Source of the DNA: Chersky-840 sp035604715
Lineage (GTDB): Bacteria; Actinomycetota; Acidimicrobiia; Acidimicrobiales; UBA8190
Assembly: GCA_963731665.1 (NCBI GenBank)
Contig: CAVSWP010000003.1
Location: forward strand, 248,001-312,000
Direction: 5' to 3'
DNA: 64,000 bases
How positions within the stretch are numbered: the stretch's first letter is position 1; every line of letters begins with the position of its first letter. Below are positions 16,604 to 24,912 of the stretch, piece by piece. A program made the translations under genes and the position numbers. The notes below the pieces were generated by a model. That model was not told the DNA's origin and searched no databases. It saw only the letters and a program-made list of their open reading frames with translations.

Positions 16604-19072
16604 ATGGATCTGATGCGACGGCCGTCTCCTCCTGCGCTCGCCACCCTGGCCGTGGTGGGCGCCGTGATCGCCATCGTCATCTGGCAGTGCGATCCCAAGC
16701 TCCTGCTGGCCAACACCATGACGACCGGCGGTGACACCGGGGCCCACTTCGGCCTGGCGCAATTCCTCAAGACGAACCTGCTCCCGCACGGCCACGTCAC
16801 GGGCTGGTTCCCGGGCGCGTACGACGGCCTGCCCCTCAACACCTTCTACTTCCCGCTCCCCGACACCTTGGCGGCCGTCTTGGGCTTCGTCATCCCCTTC
16901 GACATCGCCTTCAAGCTCGTCACCATCCTGGGATCGATCACCCTGCCCATCGCGGCGTGGGCCTTCGGGCGCCTGGCGGGCATGGAGCGGCCCCGGCCGG
17001 CGGTGCTGGCCGCCTTCACGTTGCCGTTCCTCTTCGACCAGACCTTCACCATCTACGGCGGGAACCTCTACTCGACCATGGCCGGCGAGTACGCCTTCTC
17101 GCTCGGGCTGTCCTTCGCGCTCGTGTTCCTGGGGGTCGTGGTCCGGGGCATGCGCACCGGGCGCTCGCGCATACCGGCCGTGCTCCTGCTCTCGGCGTGC
17201 GTCTTGTCCCATCTCGTCCCGACGCTGTTCTGCTTCGTGGGCGCGCTGGCATTGCTCGTCATGTTCGGCCCCACCCGCCGCCACCTGTGGTGGTTCGTGT
17301 CCGTCGTGGGCAGCACCTTCCTCCTGGTGGCGTGGTGGGCCGTGCCCTTCGTCATGGAGCAGGCCTACAGCACCACCATGGGTTGGCAGAACGTGACCAC
17401 CTACGGGCTGTTGCTGAATCCCGCCGCGGACCGCTGGGCGCTGATCGTCGGGGCCGTGGGCACGGTGATCGCGGCCATCCGCTTCAACCGGGCCATCCTG
17501 GCCCTCGTCGTGTCGGGGGGCGCCGCCGCCCTGTACGTGCGCTACGCACCGCAGACGGCGCTCTACAACACCCGCGTCCTTCCCATCTGGTGGCTGTGTG
17601 TCTACCTGGCCGCCGCCTACGGCACAGCCGAGATCCTGACCATGGCGGCGCGGGGGTGGCACAACCTGCGCGACGTCCTGCGGTGGGCCCCGCCCGTGCC
17701 CGTGGGGGCCGCCGCCGCTGGGCCCACCCCGGCCTTCGCCTCGGGCGGCCCCGTGTCGGTGTTCGCCCCCCACGTGGTGTCGGCCACCACCGACGTCTCG
17801 GGCGGCCCGGGCACCGGGACCCTTCCCCGGCCCGGCCACCCCGGTGCCGGTGACGGGGCCCGGACGTGGTGGCAGCCGGCTCCGGGCGCGCCGGCACCGT
17901 CCTGGCCCCCGCCGCCGAGACGGCGGTCGTGGGCGCCCGGCGCGGTGGTGGTGCCACTGGTGGCCCTGGCCGTCTCGGCCCTGGTCGTGCTCCCGCCCCT
18001 GCTGGTGACGCCGGGCACCGTCTACAAGCTCGGCCCCGTCGCCGTGCGGGCCAGCAACGTGTCGGCGTGGGCCCAGTGGAACTACTCCGGCGTCGAGCGC
18101 AAGCCGGGGTGGCCCGAGCTCCATGACGGCATCGTGGCGGCCATGGACAAGGTGACGGCCCGCTACGGGTGCGGCCGCGCCATGTGGGAGTACAACAGCA
18201 ACCTCAACCGGTTCGGCACGCCCATGGCACTCATGCTGCTTCCCAACTACACCGGCGGGTGCGTCGATTCCATGGAGGGACTGCTGTTCGAGTCGGCCAC
18301 CACCACGCCGTACCACTTCATCAACCAGGCGGAGCTGTCGGTGTCCCCCTCCGAAGCCATGGTGCCGTCCACCACCGGGATCGTCTACGGCCCCGTCAAC
18401 GTCACCTTGGGGATCGAGCACCTCCAACTTCTCGGGGTCAAGTACTTCCTGGCGTCGTCACCGGTGGTCCAGGACCAGGCGGACGCCGACCCGGCACTGA
18501 CCCTGGTCGACACGACCGGGCCGTGGCACACCCTGTACCAGGGGGCGATGATCGTCACCACGTGGAAGATCTACAAAATCCACGACTCCGCCCTGGTGGC
18601 CCCCCTGACCCAGACCCCCGACGTGCTCACCGGGGTGGGCGCGGCGCAAAAGACCTGGCTCCCCGTGGCCCAGCGCTGGTACGGGGATCCCGGGGCGTGG
18701 CCCCAGCAACTGGTGGCGGGAGGCATGGCGTCATGGGCCCGGGCCCCCGAAGGGGTGGCTCCCCCCACCCACCACCAGCTCCCCCCGGTGACCGTCTCGG
18801 CCATACGCTCCACCGCCGATCAGGTGAGCTTCCACGTCAGTCGCATCGGGGTGCCCGTGGTGGTGCGGGTGTCGTACTTCCCCTCGTGGCACGCCAGCGG
18901 GGCCAGCGGCCCGTGGCGGGCCGAGCCCAACCTCATGGTGGTCGTCCCCACCGCCCACGACGTGACCCTGTCCTACGGGGCCAGCGGCCCGGACAAGCTC
19001 GGGCTGGTGCTGAGCGTGATCGGCCTCGTCGTCCTGGGCGTGCTCGTCTGGCGGCGCTTCGCCTACCCCTGA
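16604..19072 (+). CDS. Large polytopic membrane protein, PTPS-related (GT-C-like) domain
   Basis: 822-residue integral membrane protein with about 9-11 transmembrane helices in the first 370 residues, a Pro/Gly/Ala-rich cytoplasmic-type linker (about 350-450), another helix near 450-470, and a long exported domain before a last helix at about 795-818. The N-terminal segment G-G-D-T-G-A-H-F-G-L-A-Q-F, preceded by one helix, resembles the Asp-containing first loop of GT-C glycosyltransferases and the '6-pyruvoyl-tetrahydropterin synthase-related' membrane family. It may transfer a lipid-linked sugar outside the membrane; the acceptor is unknown. The ATG at 16604 is used; a second ATG at 16613 is equally possible. 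It stands alone after the protease gene. Confidence 0.65.
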   Translation: MDLMRRPSPPALATLAVVGAVIAIVIWQCDPKLLLANTMTTGGDTGAHFGLAQFLKTNLLPHGHVTGWFPGAYDGLPLNTFYFPLPDTLAAVLGFVIPFDIAFKLVTILGSITLPIAAWAFGRLAGMERPRPAVLAAFTLPFLFDQTFTIYGGNLYSTMAGEYAFSLGLSFALVFLGVVVRGMRTGRSRIPAVLLLSACVLSHLVPTLFCFVGALALLVMFGPTRRHLWWFVSVVGSTFLLVAWWAVPFVMEQAYSTTMGWQNVTTYGLLLNPAADRWALIVGAVGTVIAAIRFNRAILALVVSGGAAALYVRYAPQTALYNTRVLPIWWLCVYLAAAYGTAEILTMAARGWHNLRDVLRWAPPVPVGAAAAGPTPAFASGGPVSVFAPHVVSATTDVSGGPGTGTLPRPGHPGAGDGARTWWQPAPGAPAPSWPPPPRRRSWAPGAVVVPLVALAVSALVVLPPLLVTPGTVYKLGPVAVRASNVSAWAQWNYSGVERKPGWPELHDGIVAAMDKVTARYGCGRAMWEYNSNLNRFGTPMALMLLPNYTGGCVDSMEGLLFESATTTPYHFINQAELSVSPSEAMVPSTTGIVYGPVNVTLGIEHLQLLGVKYFLASSPVVQDQADADPALTLVDTTGPWHTLYQGAMIVTTWKIYKIHDSALVAPLTQTPDVLTGVGAAQKTWLPVAQRWYGDPGAWPQQLVAGGMASWARAPEGVAPPTHHQLPPVTVSAIRSTADQVSFHVSRIGVPVVVRVSYFPSWHASGASGPWRAEPNLMVVVPTAHDVTLSYGASGPDKLGLVLSVIGLVVLGVLVWRRFAYP

Positions 19073-19280
19073 GGCGACCGTCACCGACGAGGCACCCTCA
19101 CCGACGTGCCTGGCGGCCGGCGAGGATCACGATTCCCTAACTCCGCCCACACGGCTCCCACATGCCCAAGGTCGACCATGCACCTGGGCCCCGAGAGGGG
19201 GAGCCGCTTCAGAGGGCGCTCACGGCGACCGATGAGACGGGGAGCTCTCACGGGACCGCTGGGTACGAGGAGGGATGGAG
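19073..19280. other. Intergenic region before the lipoprotein gene
   Basis: 208 bp without a convincing gene. It contains two near-copies of CACCGACG (about 19083 and 19101) within a small GGCAC/GTGCC hairpin and a TAACTC sequence near 19137 that could be a weak -10. A strong GAGGAGGG ribosome-binding site (19267-19274) lies at its end. Confidence 0.5.
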
Positions 19281-19595
19281 ATGACCACACGGAAGCTCAC
19301 CGCCGCCACGCTGTTGGCCACCGGGGCACTGACCCTGGCGGCCTGCGCCGCGGGCAGCTCGTCGCACGTGGTGCAACGGGTCACGACCACCACGTCGGTG
19401 GCGTCCACGTCCACCACCGTGGCGAGCACCGGTTCGGTTCCGGTGTCGTCTCCGGTCGCCGGTACGCCGACGACCGCTCCCTCCGCCGCGCTCAGCCCGC
19501 AGACCCTCGATCAGGTCGCCGCCGATCTGTCGTCGCTGGACACCAGCCTCAGCACGGCGAACTCCGACCTGGATCACCCGCAAGGAGACTCTTGA
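19281..19595 (+). CDS. Small Thr/Ser-rich lipoprotein, function unknown
   Basis: 104 residues. A type II signal peptide (M-T-T-R-K, hydrophobic core, lipobox L-A-A-C at about residues 19-22) predicts diacylglyceryl attachment to the outer face of the membrane. The rest is low-complexity Thr/Ser/Val/Pro and ends with a short helix (L-D-Q-V-A-A-D-L-S-S-L-D). The ATG at 19281 is preferred over one at 19275 because the GAGGAGGG site ends at 19274, leaving 6 nt to 19281 but none to 19275. One base separates its stop from the next start, so it is co-translated with the secreted protein that follows. I do not recognise a family. Confidence 0.75.
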   Translation: MTTRKLTAATLLATGALTLAACAAGSSSHVVQRVTTTTSVASTSTTVASTGSVPVSSPVAGTPTTAPSAALSPQTLDQVAADLSSLDTSLSTANSDLDHPQGDS

Positions 19596-19596
19596 G

Positions 19597-20388
19597 ATGA
19601 AGCACAACCTCGCACGTCGCATCGCCGTGGGGGCGCTGTCGGTCGGCACCGTCGCCGGCGTCGTCACCATGGGCCCCGGCGCGGCCTTCGCCGCCAGCAC
19701 GCCCGGGGCCACCACGCCGGGGGCCACCACGGCCGCAGGGACCACGCCGTCCTCGCCGGTGTCGAACCCGTTCTGCACGCCCAGCGGGTTCAGCTCGGCC
19801 CAGCAGTTGGTCGAGGCCGACCTCACGGCGCGGGTCACGCAACTCAACGCCCTGGCGGGCGCGGCGGGCAACACCGCCAACCACCTGACGACCGGTGACC
19901 GCCAGACGCTGCAGAACGACATCACCACCGTCGAGCTGCCCGGCATCCAGACCCTGCAGACCCAGGCGCAACAGGCCTCGACCTGTGCGGGGCTGCGCGT
20001 CGTGGCGCACTCGATGGTCTACAACTACCGGGTCTACCTCGTCATGACCCCGCAGACGCATCTGACGATCGTCATCGACGACGAGACCTACGTCGAGGGT
20101 GTCTTCGTCAACCTCGAGCCCCAGATCGCCACGGCCATCGCCAACGCCCAGAGCGCCGGCAAGGACGTCACGGCCGCCCAGGCTGCCTTCGCCGATCTCA
20201 AGAGCCAGGTGACCTCGGCGCAGGGCGACACCACCGGCCAGTCCGCCTCGCTGCTCGCCCAGACGCCGCAGGGATACCCCGGCAACTGGCCGGTCTTCCT
20301 GGGTGCCCGCACCAACGCCACCAACGCGCACAGCGACCTGCGCGCCGCCTACGCGGACCTCCAGAAGATCAAGACCGACCTGCAGTAG
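19597..20388 (+). CDS. Secreted helical protein, function unknown
   Basis: 263 residues with a Sec signal peptide (M-K-H-N-L-A-R-R, hydrophobic core, A-F-A-A cleavage site near residue 32). A Thr/Pro/Gly-rich segment (33-55) follows, then a mostly alpha-helical domain with two Cys residues (about 59 and 130) that could form a disulfide. Recurring A-x-A/A-x-L heptads and segments such as L-T-I-V-I-D-D-E-T-Y suggest a helical bundle. AAGGAG at 19582-19587 lies 9 nt before the ATG. Linked directly to the lipoprotein gene, the two may form an extracytoplasmic pair. No enzyme motif is visible and no family is recognised. Confidence 0.75.
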   Translation: MKHNLARRIAVGALSVGTVAGVVTMGPGAAFAASTPGATTPGATTAAGTTPSSPVSNPFCTPSGFSSAQQLVEADLTARVTQLNALAGAAGNTANHLTTGDRQTLQNDITTVELPGIQTLQTQAQQASTCAGLRVVAHSMVYNYRVYLVMTPQTHLTIVIDDETYVEGVFVNLEPQIATAIANAQSAGKDVTAAQAAFADLKSQVTSAQGDTTGQSASLLAQTPQGYPGNWPVFLGARTNATNAHSDLRAAYADLQKIKTDLQ

Positions 20389-20426
20389 GAGCCCGCCTCG
20401 GGCCGGGCTGCGGGGAGGGGAGCAGG

Positions 20427-20432
20427 TAGGCT
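20427..20432 (+). promoter_or_regulatory. -10 box of manB
   Basis: TAGGCT, 10 nt before the ATG at 20443; short or absent leader predicted. Confidence 0.55.
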
Positions 20433-20442
20433 GCAGGGCGCC

Positions 20443-21825
20443 ATGACCGCACTCGATGCCGTGTTCAAGGCCTACGACGTGCGCGGGACGGTGCCCGAGC
20501 AGCTCGACGGCCGCCGCTGTCGGGCCATCGGTTGGGCCTTCGCCCGTTTCGCGGGGACCGACCGCATCCTGGTGGCCCGGGACATGCGGGCGTCGGGCGA
20601 GGAGCTGGCGGCCGCCTTCGCTGGGGGCGCCCGCAGTGCCGGGGCCACCGTGGTGGACCTGGGGCTGGCGTCCACCGACATGATGTACTTCGCCTCGGGT
20701 CGGCTCGACGCCCCCGGCGCCATGTTCACCGCCTCGCACAACCCGGCCGCCTACAACGGGATCAAGATGTGCCTGTCGGGGGCCAAGCCCGTGGGCCAGG
20801 ACACCGGACTGGCCGTGGTGCGCGACGAAGCCTCCGAAGCGCTCGCCTCGGGGGCCGACGGCGGGCCCGAGACCGGCGGCTACGAGCAGCTCCAGCTGCT
20901 CGACGAGTACGCCGAGCACGTCCGCTCCTTCATCGACCCCTCGGCCCTGCGCCGCCTCAAGGTGGTGGCCGACACCGCCAACGGCATGGGGGGACTGGTG
21001 GTTCCCGCCGCCTTCGAGGGTCTCCCCGTCGAGCTCGAGATCCTCTTCGGCGAGCTCGACGGCACCTTTCCCAACCACCCCGCCGACCCCATCCAGGACG
21101 AGAACCTCCTGGACCTGAAAAACGCCGTCCTCGCCTCGGGCGCCGACGTCGGGCTCGCCTTCGACGGCGACGCCGACCGGGTCTTCCTCGTCGACGAGCA
21201 AGCCCGCCCGGTGTCGGGCTCGCTCACCACCGCCCTGGTGGCACGGGCCATGCTCGAGAAGCATCCCGGGGCCACCGTGCTCTACAACCTGATCTGCTCC
21301 AAGGTGGTCCCCGAGACCATCGAGCGCTACGGCGGCACCGCCGTGCGCACCCGAGTCGGGCATTCGTTCATCAAGCAGGTGATGGTCGACACCGGTGCGG
21401 TGTTCGGGGGCGAGCACTCGGGGCATTACTACTTCAGGGACAACTACCGCGCCGACTCCGGGCTCATCGCGGCCATGATCGTCCTCGAGGAGCTGTCCCG
21501 GGCCGGCGTGACGCTGTCGGAGCTGCTCGCCCCGTATCGCAAGTACGCCGACTCGGGTGAGATCAACACCGTGGTCCAGGACCCGGCGGCCACCGTGGAG
21601 GCTCTGGCCGCCCACTTCGCGGCGGAGGGGATCGCCGGCGACCGCACCGACGGGTTGAGCGTGGACTTCGACGACTGGTGGTTCAACGTCCGGACGTCGA
21701 ACACCGAGCCCCTGCTGCGCCTCAACGTCGAGGCGCTCACACCCACGGAGTGCGACCGCCACGTCGCCGAGCTCCTCGAGCTCGTGGCCGAGGTGGACCG
21801 CAGCGTGCCCACCGGCGGCCACTGA
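20443..21825 (+). CDS. manB: Phosphomannomutase/phosphoglucomutase
   Basis: 460-residue alpha-D-phosphohexomutase that interconverts mannose 6-phosphate and mannose 1-phosphate (and usually the glucose pair), feeding GDP-mannose synthesis. All four signature elements are present: the phosphoserine loop T-A-S-H-N-P near residue 98, the Mg-binding D-G-D-A-D-R near 243, the sugar-specificity loop G-G-E-H-S-G-H near 324, and the phosphate-binding R-T-S-N-T-E-P near 415. Length is typical. The GEHSG loop fits the PMM/PGM dual-specificity group. It begins a co-oriented block with a Trm112-like gene and the bifunctional isomerase, so the step from fructose 6-phosphate to mannose 1-phosphate is encoded together. 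Confidence 0.93.
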   Translation: MTALDAVFKAYDVRGTVPEQLDGRRCRAIGWAFARFAGTDRILVARDMRASGEELAAAFAGGARSAGATVVDLGLASTDMMYFASGRLDAPGAMFTASHNPAAYNGIKMCLSGAKPVGQDTGLAVVRDEASEALASGADGGPETGGYEQLQLLDEYAEHVRSFIDPSALRRLKVVADTANGMGGLVVPAAFEGLPVELEILFGELDGTFPNHPADPIQDENLLDLKNAVLASGADVGLAFDGDADRVFLVDEQARPVSGSLTTALVARAMLEKHPGATVLYNLICSKVVPETIERYGGTAVRTRVGHSFIKQVMVDTGAVFGGEHSGHYYFRDNYRADSGLIAAMIVLEELSRAGVTLSELLAPYRKYADSGEINTVVQDPAATVEALAAHFAAEGIAGDRTDGLSVDFDDWWFNVRTSNTEPLLRLNVEALTPTECDRHVAELLELVAEVDRSVPTGGH

Positions 21826-21875
21826 CGCCCACGACCGACACCGACCCACCGACCAGAACCGGAGCGCGACCACCG

Positions 21876-22121
21876 ATGCCACTCGACCCCTTGCTACTTG
21901 AGGTGCTGGCCTGTCCCGAGGACAAAGGGCCGCTGCTGTACTTCGAGGACGAGGACAAGCTCTACAACCCCCGGCTCCGCCGCAGCTACGAGGTGCGAGA
22001 CGGCATACCGGTCATGCTCGTGGAGGAGGCCACCACCGCCGACGACGCCGAGCACGAGCGGCTCATGACCAAGGCCAAGACCGACGCCGTGCGCAGCACC
22101 CTGCACGGCACCGGGTCATGA
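21876..22121 (+). CDS. Trm112-like small protein
   Basis: 81 residues matching the Trm112/UPF0434 fold: L-L-L-E-V-L-A-C-P near the start and Y-E-V-R-D-G-I-P-V-M-L-V-E-E in the second half. Trm112 proteins usually activate methyltransferases and many bind zinc through four Cys; here only the first Cys remains (C-P-E-D instead of C-P-x-C), so a metal site is unlikely. Actinobacterial homologues are often found, as here, between manB and the sugar-phosphate isomerase. The ATG at 21876 is chosen because the family motif starts directly after it. Its stop overlaps the ATG of the isomerase gene (ATGA). Confidence 0.8.
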   Translation: MPLDPLLLEVLACPEDKGPLLYFEDEDKLYNPRLRRSYEVRDGIPVMLVEEATTADDAEHERLMTKAKTDAVRSTLHGTGS

Positions 22122-23173
22122 CCGACGTTCCCGTCGCCGACGGCGTGCTCGACACGCTGGACATGTTCGAGGCCACCGCGGCCCTGCCCGAACAGGTGGC
22201 CACCGCCGTGGGCGCCGCCCACGGTCTCGACGGGCTCCCCGAGAGCGAGTACGTGGAGAACGTGGTCGTGCTGGGCATGGGCGGCAGCGGCCTGGCCGGC
22301 GACGTCATGGTGGCGGTGGCGGGCCCCTTCGTGCCTGTGCCCATCACCGTGGTGAAGTCCTACGACCTCCCCGACTTCGTGGGCCGCGGCTCGCTCGTCT
22401 TCGCCATCTCGTTCTCGGGCAACACCGAGGAGACCGTGGAGGCGGCCGGCGAGGCCGTCAACGCCGGGGCCAGCCTGGTGGCGGTGACCAGCGGGGGGGA
22501 GCTCGGTCGCCTGGCCGAGGAGTGGGGGGCGCCGGTCGTGCCCGTGCCCGCCGCCACCATCCCCCAGCCCCGGGCGGGCATCGGGGCCATGGCCGTCCCG
22601 CCCCTGGTGGTGCTGGAGGACATCGGGCTCTTCCCCGGGGCGTCGCAGTGGGTGGCCCTGGCCGTGGACCAGCTCAAGTACCGCCGCGACCGCCTGGTGC
22701 AGCCCGGCAGTTCGGCCGAGGAGGTGGCCCGGCGCATCGGCCGGACCATCCCCCTGGTCCACGGGGCCCAGGCCGTGGGGGCGGCCGCCGCCCTGCGCTG
22801 GAAGACGCAGGTCAACGAGAACGCCAAAGCCCCCGCCTTCGCGGCGGTGTACCCCGAGTTGTGCCACAACGAGATCGCCGGCTGGGGCCAGCACGGCGAC
22901 GTCACCCGCCAGGTCATCACCCTGGTCAATTTGCGCCACGACGCCGAGCACCCCCAGCTAGCCCGGCGCTTCGCCTTCGTGGCGGATGTGCTGCGGGAGG
23001 TCGTAGCTGACATCATCGAGGTGCGCGCCCAGGGTGAGGGGGACCTGGCCCAGCTCCTCGACCTTGTGCTCGTCGGCGACTTCGTCTCGCTGCATCTCGC
23101 CGCCCGCGAGGGCATCGACCCGGGGCCGGTGCCGGTCCTCGACGATTTGAAGCGCCGCCTGCTCGAGGCCTGA
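22118..23173 (+). CDS. Bifunctional phosphoglucose/phosphomannose isomerase
   Basis: 351-residue SIS-domain isomerase that interconverts glucose 6-phosphate, fructose 6-phosphate and mannose 6-phosphate. The first SIS domain begins with V-V-L-G-M-G-G-S-G-L-A-G-D near residue 50 and has S-F-S-G-N-T-E-E-T near 95, which binds the sugar phosphate. The second contains K-T-Q-V-N-E-N-A-K-A-P near 230, with the Glu and a later His (C-H-N-E near 250) expected to be catalytic. Length agrees with the archaeal/actinobacterial family. It is translationally coupled to the Trm112-like gene and completes the short mannose-phosphate branch with manB. Confidence 0.9.
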   Translation: MTDVPVADGVLDTLDMFEATAALPEQVATAVGAAHGLDGLPESEYVENVVVLGMGGSGLAGDVMVAVAGPFVPVPITVVKSYDLPDFVGRGSLVFAISFSGNTEETVEAAGEAVNAGASLVAVTSGGELGRLAEEWGAPVVPVPAATIPQPRAGIGAMAVPPLVVLEDIGLFPGASQWVALAVDQLKYRRDRLVQPGSSAEEVARRIGRTIPLVHGAQAVGAAAALRWKTQVNENAKAPAFAAVYPELCHNEIAGWGQHGDVTRQVITLVNLRHDAEHPQLARRFAFVADVLREVVADIIEVRAQGEGDLAQLLDLVLVGDFVSLHLAAREGIDPGPVPVLDDLKRRLLEA

Positions 23174-23212
23174 GACACCCCAAGACCACCTGCCAGAAAC
23201 GAGGAGCACACC

Positions 23213-24484
23213 ATGTCCACGTCCACCCCTGATCACGACGTCGCCGATCTCGCCCTGGCCGAGCTCGGGCGCCAGCGCATCGCGTGGGCCGACGCCAACA
23301 TGCCGGTGCTGACCTCGATCCGCGAACGCTTCGCCAAGGAGCGGCCCCTGGCCGGCGCGGTGGCCGCCGCCTGCCTGCACGTCACCACCGAGACCGCCAA
23401 CCTCCTGCGGACGCTCAAGGCGGGAGGCGCCGAGGTCCTCATCTGCGCGTCGAACCCCCTGTCGACCCAGGACGACGTGGCGGCGTCTCTGGTCGTGGAC
23501 GAGGGCATTCCCACCTACGCCGTCAAGGGCGAGGACACCGACACCTACTTCTCGCACATCGATGCCGTCCTCGACCGCCATCCCACCATGACCATGGACG
23601 ACGGCTGCGACCTCGTGTCGCGCATCCACCAGCAGCGACCGGCCCAGGTGGCCGAGATCACGGCCGGCACCGAGGAGACCACCACCGGGGTCATCCGGTT
23701 GCGCGCCATGGAGGCCGAGGGTGCGCTCAAGTACCCCATCGTGGCCGTCAACGACGCCGACACCAAGCACATGTTCGACAACCGCTACGGCACCGGGCAG
23801 TCCACGCTCGACGGCGTCATCCGGGCCACCAACGTCCTGCTGGCCGGCAAGCGCGTGGTGGTGGCCGGGTACGGCTACTGCGGCAAGGGCGTGGCCAGCC
23901 GGGCGCGTGGCCATGGCGCCCAGGTCATCGTGACCGAGGTCAACCCGCTGCGGGCGCTCGAGGCCGTCATGGACGGATTTCGGGTGGAGTCCATGGACGA
24001 CGCCGCCGCCGAGGGCGACATCTTCATCACCGTCACCGGGAACCGCGACGTGCTGCGATCCGAGCACTTCGAGCGCATGCAGGACGGCGCCATCGTGGCC
24101 AACTCGGGGCACTTCGACATCGAGATCGACCTCGTCGCCCTGGGGGACATGTCCGAAGGACGGCGCCGCCAGGTCCGCCCCATGGTCGAGGAGTTCCTGG
24201 TGCGCGGCAAGCGTGTGCTCGTCATCGCCGAGGGCCGCCTGGTCAACCTGAGCGCGGCCGAGGGCCATCCCGCGGCGGTCATGGACATGAGCTTCGCCAA
24301 CCAGGCGCTGGCGGCGGAATGGGTCATGGCCAACGCCGCGGTGCTCGAGACGCGCGTCTATGACGTGCCCCGCACGATCGATGCCGAGATCGCCCGCCTC
24401 AAGCTCGAGACGATGGGCGTGACCATCGACCGCCTGACCCCGGCCCAGGAGGAGTACCTGGGCTCGTGGCAGACCGGGACGTAA
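23213..24484 (+). CDS. ahcY: S-adenosylhomocysteinase (adenosylhomocysteine hydrolase)
   Basis: 423-residue NAD-dependent enzyme that hydrolyses S-adenosylhomocysteine to adenosine and homocysteine, relieving product inhibition of methyltransferases. Visible motifs: C-L-H-V-T-x-E-T-A (substrate site) near 60, C-A-S-N-P-L-S-T-Q-D-D-V near 82, the T-E-E-T-T-T-G-V region near 155, N-D-A-D-T-K near 181, the NAD fold V-A-G-Y-G-Y-C-G-K-G near 218, and N-S-G-H-F-D-x-E near 300. It lacks the insertion of about 40 residues found in longer bacterial forms, so it is the short type. A GAGGAG-like site precedes the ATG. Confidence 0.95.
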   Translation: MSTSTPDHDVADLALAELGRQRIAWADANMPVLTSIRERFAKERPLAGAVAAACLHVTTETANLLRTLKAGGAEVLICASNPLSTQDDVAASLVVDEGIPTYAVKGEDTDTYFSHIDAVLDRHPTMTMDDGCDLVSRIHQQRPAQVAEITAGTEETTTGVIRLRAMEAEGALKYPIVAVNDADTKHMFDNRYGTGQSTLDGVIRATNVLLAGKRVVVAGYGYCGKGVASRARGHGAQVIVTEVNPLRALEAVMDGFRVESMDDAAAEGDIFITVTGNRDVLRSEHFERMQDGAIVANSGHFDIEIDLVALGDMSEGRRRQVRPMVEEFLVRGKRVLVIAEGRLVNLSAAEGHPAAVMDMSFANQALAAEWVMANAAVLETRVYDVPRTIDAEIARLKLETMGVTIDRLTPAQEEYLGSWQTGT

Positions 24485-24532
24485 CCGTCCTCGCCGGGCG
24501 GCCCTGCGTCCGCCCAACACCGCCGCGCACCC

Positions 24533-24562
24533 GAGACATCGAGGGCCCATCAGGCGTACGCT
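24533..24562 (+). promoter_or_regulatory. Promoter of the structured RNA upstream of raiA
   Basis: GAGACA (24533-24538), an 18-bp spacer and TACGCT (24557-24562). A transcript starting near 24568 would begin almost exactly with the first perfect stem of the RNA. Confidence 0.5.
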
Positions 24563-24567
24563 ATGGG

Positions 24568-24800
24568 AGTGGGTCGCGTCCGGGTCTGTGGTTGCAAGTC
24601 GAAGCCAGTCGCAGGCGAAACGACCCACGTAAGGCAACTCATGGTTGCTGAGCATGGTGCGACTTAGAAGTAAGCCCTGCCCGCCGGGACACCGACCCTC
24701 GGTGTTCGGCGGAGAAGGATCGAAGCAGGTCGTCGTGGATGTCGTCGGGCGGCGCGGGATACCCGCGTGGCCGCCGGCAGCCGGGCCGCCACATCCTCGG
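24568..24800 (+). ncRNA. Structured non-coding RNA, probable raiA-motif RNA
   Basis: About 230 nt without a convincing reading frame, immediately upstream of raiA/hpf. Strong stems are visible: GTGGGTCG 24569-24576 with CGACCCAC 24621-24628; GCAAC 24634-24638 with GTTGC 24644-24648; CCTGC 24676-24680 with GCAGG 24725-24729, enclosing CCGCCG/CGGCGG and ACACCGA/TCGGTGT as a stacked helix; and GGATGT 24737-24742 with ACATCC 24791-24796 around a GCGGG-ATAC-CCCGC hairpin. Purine-rich internal loops lie between them. The raiA motif is a widespread, highly conserved RNA of unknown function found in Firmicutes and Actinobacteria next to raiA genes; position, length and complexity fit. No stem match to tmRNA, RNase P or SRP RNA was seen. 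The exact ends are inferred. Confidence 0.65.
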
Positions 24801-24865
24801 CAGGCGAGTGTGGGGCCAAAGACCAGGTCAGCCGGACGCGATCCATACGCATCGGACATGGCAGC

Positions 24866-24894
24866 CCGGGGAGAGGGGACAACCTCACCCCCGG
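24866..24894 (+). promoter_or_regulatory. Hairpin just before the raiA ribosome-binding site
   Basis: CCGGGG (24866-24871) pairs with CCCCGG (24889-24894), with an inner GAGG/CCTC-type pairing. It ends 3 nt before the GAGGGAGG ribosome-binding site (24898-24905), so it could shield the site or limit read-through from the upstream RNA. Confidence 0.4.
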
Positions 24895-24912
24895 CCTGAG
24901 GGAGGTGCCGAG

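Noticed and set aside
24645..24899. 84-codon frame inside the structured RNA
   Set aside because: It overlaps strong RNA stems, has no ribosome-binding site and has no family resemblance.
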